From positions 216,255 through 280,254 of the forward strand of contig NZ_KQ948768.1 in NCBI RefSeq assembly GCF_001514205.1: a stretch of 64,000 nucleotides of DNA, written 5' to 3'. Below are positions 1 to 8,260 of the stretch, piece by piece (the stretch's first letter is position 1; every line of letters begins with the position of its first letter). The translations under genes and the position numbers were made by a program. Source of the DNA: Streptomyces griseoruber. GTDB lineage: Bacteria > Actinomycetota > Actinomycetes > Streptomycetales > Streptomycetaceae. Below the pieces are notes generated by a model. That model made no database searches. It worked only from the letters and a program-made list of their open reading frames with translations, and had not been told where the DNA came from.

Positions 1-85
1 CGGAAGTCCCACCCGAAGCGGGTGCCATGGCCCTCCCCTGCCAGACCTGGCCCCCTTTGCGGGTCCGCCGACCGAAGGAGAGTTC

Positions 86-709
86 ATGTCCGTGAACGAG
101 AACGCCGTCACCCTGCGCTTCACCGATCGTGCGACCGCCTACCAGGCGCTCAGCGACCTGAAGTACCTCAGCCCCACCACGACGGAGGTCCGTGCCGCCG
201 TACTGATCGAGCGCCTCGAGGACGGCGCGGTGCGTGTCCCGGAGGGATTGGACACCGAGGAGGGACGCAACACGGCGGTCGGCGGGCTGGTCGGCTCGCT
301 GGTCGGCATCCTCGGCGGGCCCCTCGGCGTCCTGATGGGTGTGGGCGTCGGCGCGCTGATCGGCGGAGGCTACGACTACAAGCGGGCCGAGAAGGCCACC
401 ACCGCCGTCGGCGCCTTCGTCCAGCACGTCCCGCCCGGCGCCACGGCCCTCCTGGCCGAGGTCAGGGAGAGCGACACCCAGGCCCTGGACCTGCTGGCCA
501 TGCGCTACGACGCCGCCCTCGAGCGCCGCCCGACCGACTCCGTTCGAGTCGAGCTGAAGGCCATGGAGGAGGCCGCCGAGCGGATCCGCAAGGAAGAGGC
601 GAAGGCCAGGCGCGCCCACAAGCGCGCCGAGATCGCGCAGAAGCTCGGCCGGCGCCCCGGCGGACGCAAGGAGGACGACGCGGCCCCGAAGGACACGCTC
701 GCCGTGTGA
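86..709 (+). CDS. DUF1269-type membrane-associated protein
   Basis: A 207-aa protein with an alanine/glycine-rich central hydrophobic stretch (about residues 70-100, many GG and VG pairs) of the kind that inserts in a membrane, then a charged Lys/Arg/Glu/Ala-rich C-terminal tail (about 150-200) likely to be helical. This layout matches the DUF1269 family, whose biochemical role is not established. The ATG is preceded by a good GGAGAG ribosome site. A hairpin 70 bp after the stop separates it from the next gene, so it is probably monocistronic here. Family assignment is from overall pattern only. Confidence 0.75.
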   Translation: MSVNENAVTLRFTDRATAYQALSDLKYLSPTTTEVRAAVLIERLEDGAVRVPEGLDTEEGRNTAVGGLVGSLVGILGGPLGVLMGVGVGALIGGGYDYKRAEKATTAVGAFVQHVPPGATALLAEVRESDTQALDLLAMRYDAALERRPTDSVRVELKAMEEAAERIRKEEAKARRAHKRAEIAQKLGRRPGGRKEDDAAPKDTLAV

Positions 710-778
710 CCCGTGCGGGCGCCATGGACTCGGGGCACGGACCGCACCGCGGTGCGACTCCCCTGCGCCCCGCTGGTC

Positions 779-808
779 GGGGCGGGCCGACACCCCCCGG
801 CCCGCCCC
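779..808. terminator. Terminator-like hairpin
   Basis: A perfect 11-bp GC inverted repeat (779-789 and 798-808) with an 8-nt loop lies between the DUF1269 gene and the amidohydrolase. There is no T-run, which is common for actinobacterial terminators. Confidence 0.5.
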
Positions 809-870
809 GACCGCGTCACCCCACCGCTTCATCCGACACCGAGCACGGACCCCGCGCTCCCGGCCTTGCC

Positions 871-902
871 GACCTGCCGACCTGCCGACCTGCCGACCTG
901 CC
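871..902 (+). repeat. 4 x 8-bp tandem repeat (gacctgcc)
   Basis: Four perfect head-to-tail copies of gacctgcc lie between the hairpin at 779-808 and the ribosome site of the amidohydrolase (start 922). It sits where the 5' leader of that gene would be. Confidence 0.9.
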
Positions 903-921
903 GAAGGGAAAGACCCTCACC

Positions 922-2100
922 GTGAAACGCCGCTCAGCAGTCCGCGCCCACCGCCTCTTCGACGGACACACGATGCACGACGGCCCCGTCATGGTCCTCG
1001 TCGAGGACGGGGCGATCACCGGCGTCGACCATTCGGGTGCCGCCCCGCCCGACGGGGTGCCGCTGACCGATCTGGGCGACGTCACCCTGCTGCCCGGGCT
1101 GGTCGACGCCCACAGCCATCTGGCGTTCGACCCCGGCGGCCACGCCGAGAAGCAGATGCTCGGTGACGACGACGCGACGGTCCTGGCCCGCATGCGCCCC
1201 CATGCCGGGCAGGCCCTGCGCGCGGGTGTCACCACCATGCGTGACCTCGGTGACCGCGGGTATCTGGCGCTGCGCCTGCGGCAGGAGTACGAGGAGGGCC
1301 CGCACATCGTCGCCGCGGGACCGCCCATCACCCGCACCGGCGGGCACTGCTGGTATCTCGGCGGCGAGGCGGACGGCGCCGAGCAGGTCGCCCGCGCGGT
1401 GACGGAACGGGCCCAGCACGGAGTCGATCTCATCAAGGTGATGGCCACCGGCGGCATGACCACGGCCGGCTCGGACCCCGGCAGCGCGCAGTACACCCTG
1501 GCCGAACTGCGGGCCATCACCCGTACCGCGCACGAACTCGGGCTGCGCGTCACGGCGCACGCCCACGGTGCCGCCGGAATCGCCGACGCGGTCACGGCCG
1601 GCGTGGACGGGATCGAGCACTGCACCTTCATCACCCGCTCCGGGGTGCGCCCCGATCCGCGAACCATCGACGCCATGGCCGAGGCGGGCGTGTTCGTCGG
1701 CTGCACCGTCGTCGAAACGATGGACGGGATGCCCGCCGAGGTGCTGGCGGTCCTCGAACCGATGTGGGAGAACATGGCGGCCATGCACGCGCGAGGCGTG
1801 CGCGTCGTCTGCTGCACCGACGCCGGGGTCGGCCCGTTCAAGCCGCACGACGTCCTGCCCAGGGACCTCGTCTACTTCGCCTCGCGGGTCACCACCAACA
1901 CCGCCGCGCTCGCCTCGGTGACCTCACTGGCGGCCGACTCCTGCGGCCTGGAGCACCGCAAGGGACGGCTCGCACCCGGATACGACGCCGACCTGCTGGC
2001 CGTCGGCGGCAATCCGGCGCACGACCTCACCGCGATACGGGACGTCCGGGCGGTGTACCGGGCGGGCCGTCGAGTGGACCGGTCGCAACCGGCCACCTGA
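922..2100 (+). CDS. Metal-dependent amidohydrolase (imidazolonepropionase/dipeptidase-like)
   Basis: 392-aa amidohydrolase-superfamily enzyme of the cytoplasmic Xaa-Pro dipeptidase/imidazolonepropionase-like branch. Metal-site motifs are complete: DAHSHL (HxH) near residue 62, a KVMATGG lysine that would be carbamylated, AHAHG, GIEHC and CTDAGV (metal Asp). The C-terminal composite-domain segment with GRLAPGYDADLLAV is typical. The open frame runs upstream to position 22, but that part is low-complexity and overlaps the DUF1269 gene. GTG at 922 after GGGAAAG is preferred. The substrate could be a cyclic amide, a dipeptide or a lactam and is not predictable. Confidence 0.85.
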   Translation: MKRRSAVRAHRLFDGHTMHDGPVMVLVEDGAITGVDHSGAAPPDGVPLTDLGDVTLLPGLVDAHSHLAFDPGGHAEKQMLGDDDATVLARMRPHAGQALRAGVTTMRDLGDRGYLALRLRQEYEEGPHIVAAGPPITRTGGHCWYLGGEADGAEQVARAVTERAQHGVDLIKVMATGGMTTAGSDPGSAQYTLAELRAITRTAHELGLRVTAHAHGAAGIADAVTAGVDGIEHCTFITRSGVRPDPRTIDAMAEAGVFVGCTVVETMDGMPAEVLAVLEPMWENMAAMHARGVRVVCCTDAGVGPFKPHDVLPRDLVYFASRVTTNTAALASVTSLAADSCGLEHRKGRLAPGYDADLLAVGGNPAHDLTAIRDVRAVYRAGRRVDRSQPAT

Positions 2101-2607
2101 ACCAGACGGCTGGACAGCCCGGGGCGCAGGACGCGCCGGAGGACCGCCACTCCGCACAGACCGACCTGCGCATCCCGCACGGCTCTCCCTGTCGGCGTGC
2201 GCATGCGTCCCGGGGGGGGAGCCTTTCTGACGGGAACAGCAAGGGTCGGTGCGACGGCGCCCGAGTGGTGGGGCACGCCGGCACCAAGAAGCGCGGCACA
2301 GGACGGCCGCGAGCTGGTCGGATGAGCTGGAGGGGGTGCGGATGAGGTGCGCGGCCCGAGCGGCCCGCTCCTCCGGACGGCCTCAGGCCCGGCCGGGTCC
2401 GCGGTGGCCACGACGGTGAGCGGAAGGCCGGCTGAAGCATCCTTGTACCAGGGCGAAGTGGCGTTCGCCCGGAGCATCCTCAACTCAAGTGCGTGCCGTG
2501 TGCCGCGACATGTGCCGCGACACACGGCGGGGCGGTGCGGAAGAAGGTGGCGGCGGGTCGCACGGCTCGTGATGCGGGCCGGTCCCGGGCCGCCGCGGTC
2601 GCGGAAA
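2101..2607. other. Gap without recognisable gene
   Basis: About 500 bp between the stop of the amidohydrolase and the 3' end of the convergent SnoaL operon. Short frames exist on both strands but show no recognisable domain or start context. I see no convincing terminator or mobile-element signature. Confidence 0.5.
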
Positions 2608-2988
2608 TCAGAACATGGTGTTGTCGTTGGCGCTCTTCTCGGGGACCTCCTGGATCACGTCCCAGTGTTCGACGATCTTTCCGTCGGCGAGGCGCCAGAA
2701 GTCCGCGACGGCCATGCCCCGGTCGCCGGGCTTGAGGTGCAGGTTGCTGTGGGTGACCACGAGGTCCCCTTCGGCGACGGCGCGCTTGATGTCCAGGCGC
2801 AGCTCGGGGAACTGCCCGCGCAGCCAGTGGACGTACCCGACGAACGCCTGCGGACTGTCCTGCGCCTCCGGGTTGTGCTGGGTGTAGGTCTCTCCGAGAT
2901 GCGCGGCGGCGGCCTCTTCCGGCTGGTGGTCGTTGAACGCCTGCTCGTAGAAAGCGATGACGAGCGCCTTGTTGTCGGCAGCGGGCAC
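2608..2988 (-). CDS. SnoaL-like / NTF2-fold protein
   Basis: 126-aa protein of the SnoaL-like (NTF2 alpha+beta barrel) family: an AFYEQAFNDHQPEEA opening helix, TYTQHNPEAQDSPQAF, and a C-terminal KIVEHWDVIQEVP ending NDNTMF. These proteins often act as small cyclases, hydrolases or stress-linked binding proteins; the ligand is unknown. GTG 2988 is chosen because AGGAGAGG lies just upstream and the frame above it reads Arg-rich shadow sequence. It is the last gene of a minus-strand operon. It is a clear paralogue of the protein at 50682-51062, sharing length and the NDNTMF tail. Confidence 0.85.
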   Translation of the reverse strand: MPAADNKALVIAFYEQAFNDHQPEEAAAAHLGETYTQHNPEAQDSPQAFVGYVHWLRGQFPELRLDIKRAVAEGDLVVTHSNLHLKPGDRGMAVADFWRLADGKIVEHWDVIQEVPEKSANDNTMF

Positions 2989-3023
2989 GAGCCTCTCCTG
3001 TCTTCGGGTGCTGGGCGGTGCGT

Positions 3024-3434
3024 CTATGCGGTCATGGCGTCGCGTACGAGCGCGGTGTCGACGAACTGCTCGAAGCGGACGATGAGTCCACCCCGTACGA
3101 CGAAGTGGTGGGCGACGCGCACGTCGATCGGCTTGCCGGTGGCCTTGTTGACGGCGGTGTAGCGGGCGAGGACGACGACGTTCTCGCCGTCGACGACATA
3201 GGTGTCGTCGTGGGCGGCCCAGCCGTCCCAGTCCTGACCGAGCTTCTCCATCACGCTGGAGGTCACGCCGTCGGGGGTGCGGTAGGTGCCGGCGAGAGGG
3301 AAGCCGGCCATTTCCGTCCACTCCACGTCGGGAGCGAGAGTGGCCCGAAGGGCCTCCAGGTCACCTGCCGCGGAGGCGAGGTACTGACGGCGTACGACGT
3401 CCGCGGGGGCAGTGGAGGTGGCGAACTCGCTCAT
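3024..3434 (-). CDS. SnoaL-like protein
   Basis: 136-aa NTF2-fold protein with YLASAAGDLEALRATLAPDVEWTE at its N-terminus, a TYRTPDGV segment and the HHFVVRGGLIVRFEQFVDT beta-strand pair typical of ketosteroid-isomerase-like/SnoaL proteins. Its start lies 1 bp beyond the stop of the upstream MBL gene, so translation is probably coupled. A catalytic role (isomerase, cyclase or hydrolase) is possible but no diagnostic residues decide it. Confidence 0.85.
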   Translation of the reverse strand: MSEFATSTAPADVVRRQYLASAAGDLEALRATLAPDVEWTEMAGFPLAGTYRTPDGVTSSVMEKLGQDWDGWAAHDDTYVVDGENVVVLARYTAVNKATGKPIDVRVAHHFVVRGGLIVRFEQFVDTALVRDAMTA

Positions 3435-3435
3435 G

Positions 3436-4245
3436 TCAGCCCCACTTCATTTCGCCCTTGGCGACCTTCGCGCCGATCTGGGCGGCGATCAGCATGCCGT
3501 TGTCGGGGTAGCGCTGGACGAGTGCCTCGGTGAGCGCGGCACCGTCGGCCGCCTTGTCCAGTTCCTCCTCGAAGGCGACGAGATAGTCGCGGGTGGCGGA
3601 GATGGCGGTCGCGTCGGCCGCGGTGCCGGGCAGACGGTGGCCGGGGACGGCCAGCTCCGGCTGGAGGGCGGCCATCTCGTCCAGCAGGTCGATCCAGGCG
3701 GCGCGGTCGCCGGGGGTGGGGGTGTCGGCGACCCACACGTGCTCCTGCTGGAAGAGCAGGACGCCGCCGAGCAGGGCGCGGTGCTCGGCCTGCCACAGGT
3801 AGTGGCGGTCGGGCAGCGCGGCCGGGCCGCCCCTGAGCTCGAAGCGGTGGCCCTCCAGGGTCAGGTCGTCGCCGGTCAGCGGGGTGAGGTCGACCAGGCG
3901 GGTGGGGAGGTTCGGGCCGAGCGCGGCCCAGGCCTTGAGCTTGCCCTCGTAGGAGTGCTGGATGTGCTCGATGACGAGCGGGGTGGCGACGAAGGTCGCG
4001 TCCGGGAAGGCGTCGGCGATCACCTCGGCACCGAAGTAGAAGTCGGGGTCGGCGTGGCTGACGAAGACGGTGGTCAGCGTCTTGCCCGAGTCGAGGATCT
4101 CGGCGGCCAGGCGGTGCCCGTCGGCGCGGGTGAAGGCGGCGTCCACCAGCAGCGCCTCATGCTCACCCGTGACGAGGGTGGCGGTCTTGTTCTTGCTGCC
4201 GGCCGGGAAGTCCAGGTCGAGGACCTTGAAGGAGAGGGTGCTCAT
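3436..4245 (-). CDS. MBL-fold metallo-hydrolase
   Basis: 269-aa metallo-beta-lactamase-fold protein. The strand leading into the metal loop reads TTVFVSHADPDFYFGAEVI, i.e. H-x-D-x-D-F rather than canonical HxHxDH. A later ELAVPGH supplies the downstream metal His and an LLVDAAF strand the early fold core. It belongs to the MBL subgroup with the HADPDFYFG motif, whose metal site is likely altered. A GGAG site precedes the ATG. It is the second gene of the minus-strand operon, 38 bp after the DsbA-like gene; redox or lactonase-type stress detoxification is a guess from context. Confidence 0.85.
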   Translation of the reverse strand: MSTLSFKVLDLDFPAGSKNKTATLVTGEHEALLVDAAFTRADGHRLAAEILDSGKTLTTVFVSHADPDFYFGAEVIADAFPDATFVATPLVIEHIQHSYEGKLKAWAALGPNLPTRLVDLTPLTGDDLTLEGHRFELRGGPAALPDRHYLWQAEHRALLGGVLLFQQEHVWVADTPTPGDRAAWIDLLDEMAALQPELAVPGHRLPGTAADATAISATRDYLVAFEEELDKAADGAALTEALVQRYPDNGMLIAAQIGAKVAKGEMKWG

Positions 4246-4283
4246 ACGGGGCTCCTGTGCGAGTGGGGTGGGGAGGAAGAGGT

Positions 4284-4901
4284 TCAGGGCGTGGGAAGGG
4301 CTGCGAGCCGCCGGTCGATCTCGTCCGCTGTGGCATGGCCGTGGGCCAGCGGGGTGACGAAGTCCCCGTCGACGGCGAGCAGGGTGGGGAAGCCGGTGAC
4401 GCCCAGCTCAGCCGCGCGGTGGAAGTCGTCCGCCGCCGCATACGGCGCCTCCGGGCCTTCGAAAGCGGCGACGACCGCGTCGGCGTCGAGCCCGGTCGCC
4501 TCGGCGACCTTCCGGTACGTGGCCGCCTCCGACAGGCTGCGTCCGCCGACGTAGAAGGCGTGCTGGAGGGCCGCGGCGAGCTCCGTCGCACGGTCGGGGG
4601 CGGCCTGGCGCAGGGCCGCGACGCCACGGGCGGCGGCCTCGGAGTCCATCACGAACGAGCCGTCGGCGATCAGCTTCTCGTACGCCTCACCGAACTCGGC
4701 GCCGGTCAGTTCGGCGATCTTGGCGTTCGCGCCCTGAACGTGGCCGAACTGGCGGATCGGCACCCGGCGCGACCCGGTGAACAGTCCGCCGGAGACCACC
4801 TCGACCGGCAACCCCGGGTGGCGGGCGACGACCTCGTGCAGGGTCGCGGAGAACCCGTGCGACCAGCCGCAGTAGGCGTCGAAGACATAGATGAGCTTCA
4901 T
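4284..4901 (-). CDS. DsbA-family thioredoxin-like protein (CxxS type)
   Basis: 205-aa DsbA/FrnE-like thioredoxin-fold protein with no signal peptide. The N-terminal active site reads DAYCGWSHGF: the first Cys is kept but the second position of the CxxC pair is Ser, so it would be monothiol. VTGFPTLLAVDGD near residue 175 is the cis-Pro loop. GAGG precedes ATG 4901. It heads an operon with the MBL and two SnoaL genes. Its paralogue at 46948 keeps the dithiol CAWC. Isomerase or glutathione-like transferase roles fit better than oxidase. Confidence 0.85.
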   Translation of the reverse strand: MKLIYVFDAYCGWSHGFSATLHEVVARHPGLPVEVVSGGLFTGSRRVPIRQFGHVQGANAKIAELTGAEFGEAYEKLIADGSFVMDSEAAARGVAALRQAAPDRATELAAALQHAFYVGGRSLSEAATYRKVAEATGLDADAVVAAFEGPEAPYAAADDFHRAAELGVTGFPTLLAVDGDFVTPLAHGHATADEIDRRLAALPTP

Positions 4902-4946
4902 CGAAGACCTCGGCAGGGTGTGATGCCCGCCTGATGCGAGCGATTC

Positions 4947-4968
4947 ACCTGACCAAACAGTACCTGAC
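4947..4968. promoter_or_regulatory. Direct repeat ACCTGAC in promoter of DsbA-MBL-SnoaL operon
   Basis: ACCTGAC occurs at 4947-4953 and again at 4962-4968 (15-bp period), 46-67 bp upstream of the operon start, followed by an AT-rich stretch. Spacing and position suit a regulator site, but no regulator is known. Confidence 0.25.
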
Positions 4969-5439
4969 TCATCAGATATTTCTCTGCTCGTGTGACGTGG
5001 GCCATACCGGGGTGGCTCACGTCATTACATCAGCGCCGCCGCCGGGCCGCAGCTCAGGGCAGCCGGGGCAGCGCGTCCGGGCCGAATGGCTGAGGATGCG
5101 GAGAGCCTCCGCGAACCGCGCCGGGGCTGGGCCGTACGCAAGGCCGCCACACCCGCCCAGATCGACCTCGCCTGGCTGCCGGCCCAGAAGCCGTGAATAG
5201 TGCCGATTCCCAGCACCACCAGGCCGTCCCGCCTCCTGGAGAACATCAGCCCGCGGAGGCAGTCACGTTCAGCCGCGACGAACTCGAGGAACTGAACGCC
5301 GCCCCGCTGACCGACGCACGGTCCCGGCATGCCCCGCCCCCGGCCGAACTCCCATACCCCGAAGGGATGTTGCGGCCGTGGACGGAGTGCATGCTCCCTG
5401 AACAACGGAGAGGCTGCTGACTACGCAGGCCTGCGACCT

Positions 5440-5612
5440 CCGGTGGCCGAGATGGTCGCCGACATACTCGGAGAGCAGTTCCCTCAGGTCAGGACGATGC
5501 CGCTGGTCGCGGCGACGGACATCACCGCGTTCGCCGGTTTCCCGCCGACGCACTGGAAGAAGATCTGGTCGACCCACCCGCTGGAGCGGCTGAACCGGGA
5601 AACAAAGGGCGG
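5440..5612 (+). pseudogene. IS256-family transposase remnant
   Basis: A short frame reads MVADILGEQFPQVR, then DITAFAGFPPTHWKKIWSTH and PLERLNRETK, which is the characteristic C-terminal block of IS256/mutator transposases (normally followed by RRTDVVGIFP). The frame departs from the family right after LNRETKGG and the catalytic DDE residues are absent. It is a dead fragment in the 4.9-5.7 kb gap; the rest of the gap (4969-5440) holds only short unassigned frames. Confidence 0.75.
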
Positions 5613-5696
5613 GCCGACGCCGTGGGCGACGGCGCGCCCCCGCATGCCGTCCTTCCGGGCAGCGGGTACCCGGCGGTGGGTCCCGCTGCCGAGGGT

Positions 5697-6557
5697 TCAG
5701 GCGATGTCCGAGCCCCGCAGCACCAGCTGCGCCACGGCGATGCCCGCCACCACGATCGCCGCCCGAAACGGCCACCGGCTCCGCACGCCCGAGGGCACGG
5801 CCGTGCCCGCGATGGCGACGGCCCCGGCCAGCGCCGCCAGTGCCTCACTCAACCCGCCCACTGCTCCGGGTGGGCCCGCGATGAGCACCCCTACGGCTGT
5901 CAGCATCACGCATGGTGCCAGCCACCGGCAGGTTTCGCGGCCCAGCCTTTGCGGCAGACCGCGCACACCGGTCCCGAGATCGTCCTCGATGTCCGGAAGT
6001 GCGTTGACCAGGTGCGCCCCAACACCCAGCAGCGCCCCGGCCGCCACCGCCCACCAGGCGGGCCAGGACGGCGACGGCAGGCCGAGGGTGACGAAGGCCG
6101 GCAGTGATCCGAAGGCCACGGCGTAGGGCAGCGGTGAGAACACCGTGTGCTTGAGTACCAGGTTGTAGGCCCAGCCCATGGCCACCATGCCCAGATGCGC
6201 CACTCCGGCGGCGACACCACTGAGCAGCGACAGCGGCACACAGAGCCCCAGAGCGGTTCCGGCCGCCGTGGCCGCCGCCCGGGGCGGGAGTTCGCCGGTG
6301 GCGACCGGTTTGTCGCAGCGCCCGCTGATCGTGTCGCGCCGGGCGTCGACCGCGTCGTTGCACCAGCCGACCGAGAGCTGGCCGGCCAGCACGGCCGCGG
6401 CCACCGCTGCGGACCCCGCCGCCCCGCGGCCCGCTGCCACTGCGAGCGCGGTGATGAGCACCGTCACCGCGACCGCCGGCTCCGGATGGCAGGAGCGCAA
6501 CAGCGCCGGGACGCGGCGTGTCGTGGACGGAAGGGCACGGGGTGCGTGTAGAGACAC
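5697..6557 (-). CDS. UbiA-family prenyltransferase
   Basis: 286-aa integral membrane protein with about eight hydrophobic segments. Both Asp-rich motifs of UbiA aromatic prenyltransferases are present: GWCNDAVDARRD (NDxxDxxxD) near residue 65 and ALPDIEDD near residue 187. Such enzymes transfer a polyprenyl group from its diphosphate to an aromatic acceptor in the membrane. GTG at 6557 is the only reasonable start. The gene is divergent from the type III PKS with only 45 bp between, so prenylation of the PKS-derived aromatic is the natural inference. Menaquinone or chlorophyll-type roles are less likely here. Confidence 0.85.
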   Translation of the reverse strand: MSLHAPRALPSTTRRVPALLRSCHPEPAVAVTVLITALAVAAGRGAAGSAAVAAAVLAGQLSVGWCNDAVDARRDTISGRCDKPVATGELPPRAAATAAGTALGLCVPLSLLSGVAAGVAHLGMVAMGWAYNLVLKHTVFSPLPYAVAFGSLPAFVTLGLPSPSWPAWWAVAAGALLGVGAHLVNALPDIEDDLGTGVRGLPQRLGRETCRWLAPCVMLTAVGVLIAGPPGAVGGLSEALAALAGAVAIAGTAVPSGVRSRWPFRAAIVVAGIAVAQLVLRGSDIA

Positions 6558-6602
6558 ACAGAGAAGTTACGGGAGAACGCGGCAAAGGGAGACCTTACCG
6601 GC

Positions 6603-7736
6603 ATGCGTGTCACTGCAATCGTCGACGATGCCCTTCCCGAGTCCGCGCCGTCCCGGACACTGCCACGTGGCCCGGCGACTGCGGTCAGAGCGATCCGCAC
6701 CGCGATGCCGCCGTACCGGTATGCCCAGGAAGAGCTCACCGAGGCGATCGGTGACCTGTGTCTGCCCGCCGGAGCCGACCGCACCCTGCTGCGCCGCCTG
6801 CACGCATCCGCCGGTGTGCGCGCACGCCATCTCGCCCTGCCGATCGAGCGGTACGCCGACCTCGGCGACTTCGGGCAGAGCAACGACGCGTGGTTGGCCG
6901 TCGGGCTTGAACTGGGCGAGGAAGCCCTCGTCGGCGCGCTGCAGGAGGCTGGGCTCGGACCGGCCGACGTGGATCTGCTGGTGTGCACCTCCATCACCGG
7001 CATCGCCGCTCCGTCGCTCGACGCACGGCTCGCCGGGCGCCTGGGACTGCGGCCCGACGTCAAGCGGCTCCCGGTGTTCGGCCTGGGGTGCGTGGCGGGC
7101 GCGGCAGGGCTCGCCCGGCTCCACGACTACCTGCGAGGGCACCCGGCCGACACCGCCGTACTCCTCAGCATCGAACTGTGCTCGCTGACCCTTCAGCGAC
7201 GCGACGACTCCCGCGCCAACCTCGTCGCCGGCGCCCTGTTCGGTGATGGCGCGGCGGCGCTCGTGGCACGCGGCAGTGCCGGCGCCGGGCCGGAGGCGGC
7301 GGGACCCTTCGTGGTCGCCACACGCAGCCGCCTGTATCCGGACACCGAACAGCTCCTGGGGTGGGACATCGGCCCCACCGGGTTCCGCGTCGTGATCGAC
7401 GCCGGTGTTCCGGACATCGTGCGGGATCACTTCGGTCGGCACCTGCGTGCGTTCCTGGCCGACCACGGCCTCACCACGGACGACATCGGCAGCTGGGTGT
7501 GCCACCCGGGCGGCCCCAAGGTGCTCTCCACCATGACCGACACCCTCGGCCTGCCCGACGACGCCCTGCAAACCGCCTGGCACTCGCTCGCAACGGTGGG
7601 AAACATGTCGTCCGCCTCCGTGCTTCACATCCTCCAGAAAACCTGGGAATTCAACCGACCCGAGCCAGGCACGTGGGGGGTGCTCCTGGCGATGGGCCCG
7701 GGGTTCTGTTCCGAAGTCGTCCTGCTGCGCTGGTGA
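6603..7736 (+). CDS. Type III polyketide synthase (alkylresorcinol/pyrone synthase type)
   Basis: 377-aa chalcone-synthase-like homodimeric enzyme that would extend a starter acyl-CoA with malonyl-type CoA and cyclise it. The catalytic triad is visible: Cys163 in FGLGCVAGAAG, His301 in CHPGGPKV and Asn334 in VGNMSSASV. The C-terminal GPGFCSEVVLLRW matches the family. AAAGGGAG lies 13-18 bp before ATG 6603. The downstream methyltransferase and FAD hydroxylase reproduce the srsA-srsB-srsC order known for phenolic lipids of S. griseus; a resorcinolic or pyrone product is inferred. Confidence 0.9.
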   Translation: MRVTAIVDDALPESAPSRTLPRGPATAVRAIRTAMPPYRYAQEELTEAIGDLCLPAGADRTLLRRLHASAGVRARHLALPIERYADLGDFGQSNDAWLAVGLELGEEALVGALQEAGLGPADVDLLVCTSITGIAAPSLDARLAGRLGLRPDVKRLPVFGLGCVAGAAGLARLHDYLRGHPADTAVLLSIELCSLTLQRRDDSRANLVAGALFGDGAAALVARGSAGAGPEAAGPFVVATRSRLYPDTEQLLGWDIGPTGFRVVIDAGVPDIVRDHFGRHLRAFLADHGLTTDDIGSWVCHPGGPKVLSTMTDTLGLPDDALQTAWHSLATVGNMSSASVLHILQKTWEFNRPEPGTWGVLLAMGPGFCSEVVLLRW

Positions 7737-7744
7737 GTGCTCTC

Positions 7745-8260
7745 ATGCCCTGGTACACGCTTCTCGTCCTTGCCGTCGCGGCCGAACGCATCGCCGAGCT
7801 CGTCGTCGCCCGACGCAACGCCACCTGGACCTTCTCCCACGCCGGTGTGGAGCACGGCCGCGGTCATTACCCGGTCATGGTCGTGCTGCACACGGTGCTG
7901 CTCGCCGGCTGCCTCGCCGAATCCGTACTCGCCCACCGGCCGTTCCTGCCCGCTCTCGGCTGGCCGATGCTGGTTCTTGTCATCGCGGCGCAGGCACTGC
8001 GCTGGTGGTGCATCATCACTCTGGGGCCGTACTGGAACACACGGGTCATCGTCGTCCCCGGGGCACGCCTGGTCAGCGCCGGACCCTACCGGTTCCTGCG
8101 TCATCCCAACTACGTCGCTGTCGTCGTGGAGATCGCCGCCCTGCCGCTGGTCCACTCCGCGTGGCTGACCGCCACGGCGTTCACCGCGGCCAATGCACTG
8201 CTGCTCACCGTCCGCATCCGTTGCGAGAACACGGCCCTCGCCTCGGCGGCGCCCGCGTGA
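7745..8260 (+). CDS. ICMT-family membrane methyltransferase
   Basis: 171-aa polytopic protein of the isoprenylcysteine carboxyl methyltransferase family. The C-terminal SAM-binding signature is present: TRVIVVPGARLVSAGPYR then FLRHPNY. Homologues beside type III PKSs (SrsB type) O-methylate phenolic lipids. ATG 7745 follows a GGTGAG site; an alternative GTG at 7733 overlaps the PKS stop as GTGA. The stop overlaps the next gene's GTG, so the three genes form one transcription unit. Confidence 0.85.
   Translation: MPWYTLLVLAVAAERIAELVVARRNATWTFSHAGVEHGRGHYPVMVVLHTVLLAGCLAESVLAHRPFLPALGWPMLVLVIAAQALRWWCIITLGPYWNTRVIVVPGARLVSAGPYRFLRHPNYVAVVVEIAALPLVHSAWLTATAFTAANALLLTVRIRCENTALASAAPA

Noticed and set aside
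22..921. N-terminal extension of the amidohydrolase frame
   Set aside because: It overlaps the DUF1269 gene in another frame and is Arg/Pro-rich without domain sense; GTG 922 with its own ribosome site is better.
5193..5420. Possible 75-aa gene upstream of the IS256 remnant
   Set aside because: No recognisable domain and no clear ribosome site; likely part of the decayed gap.
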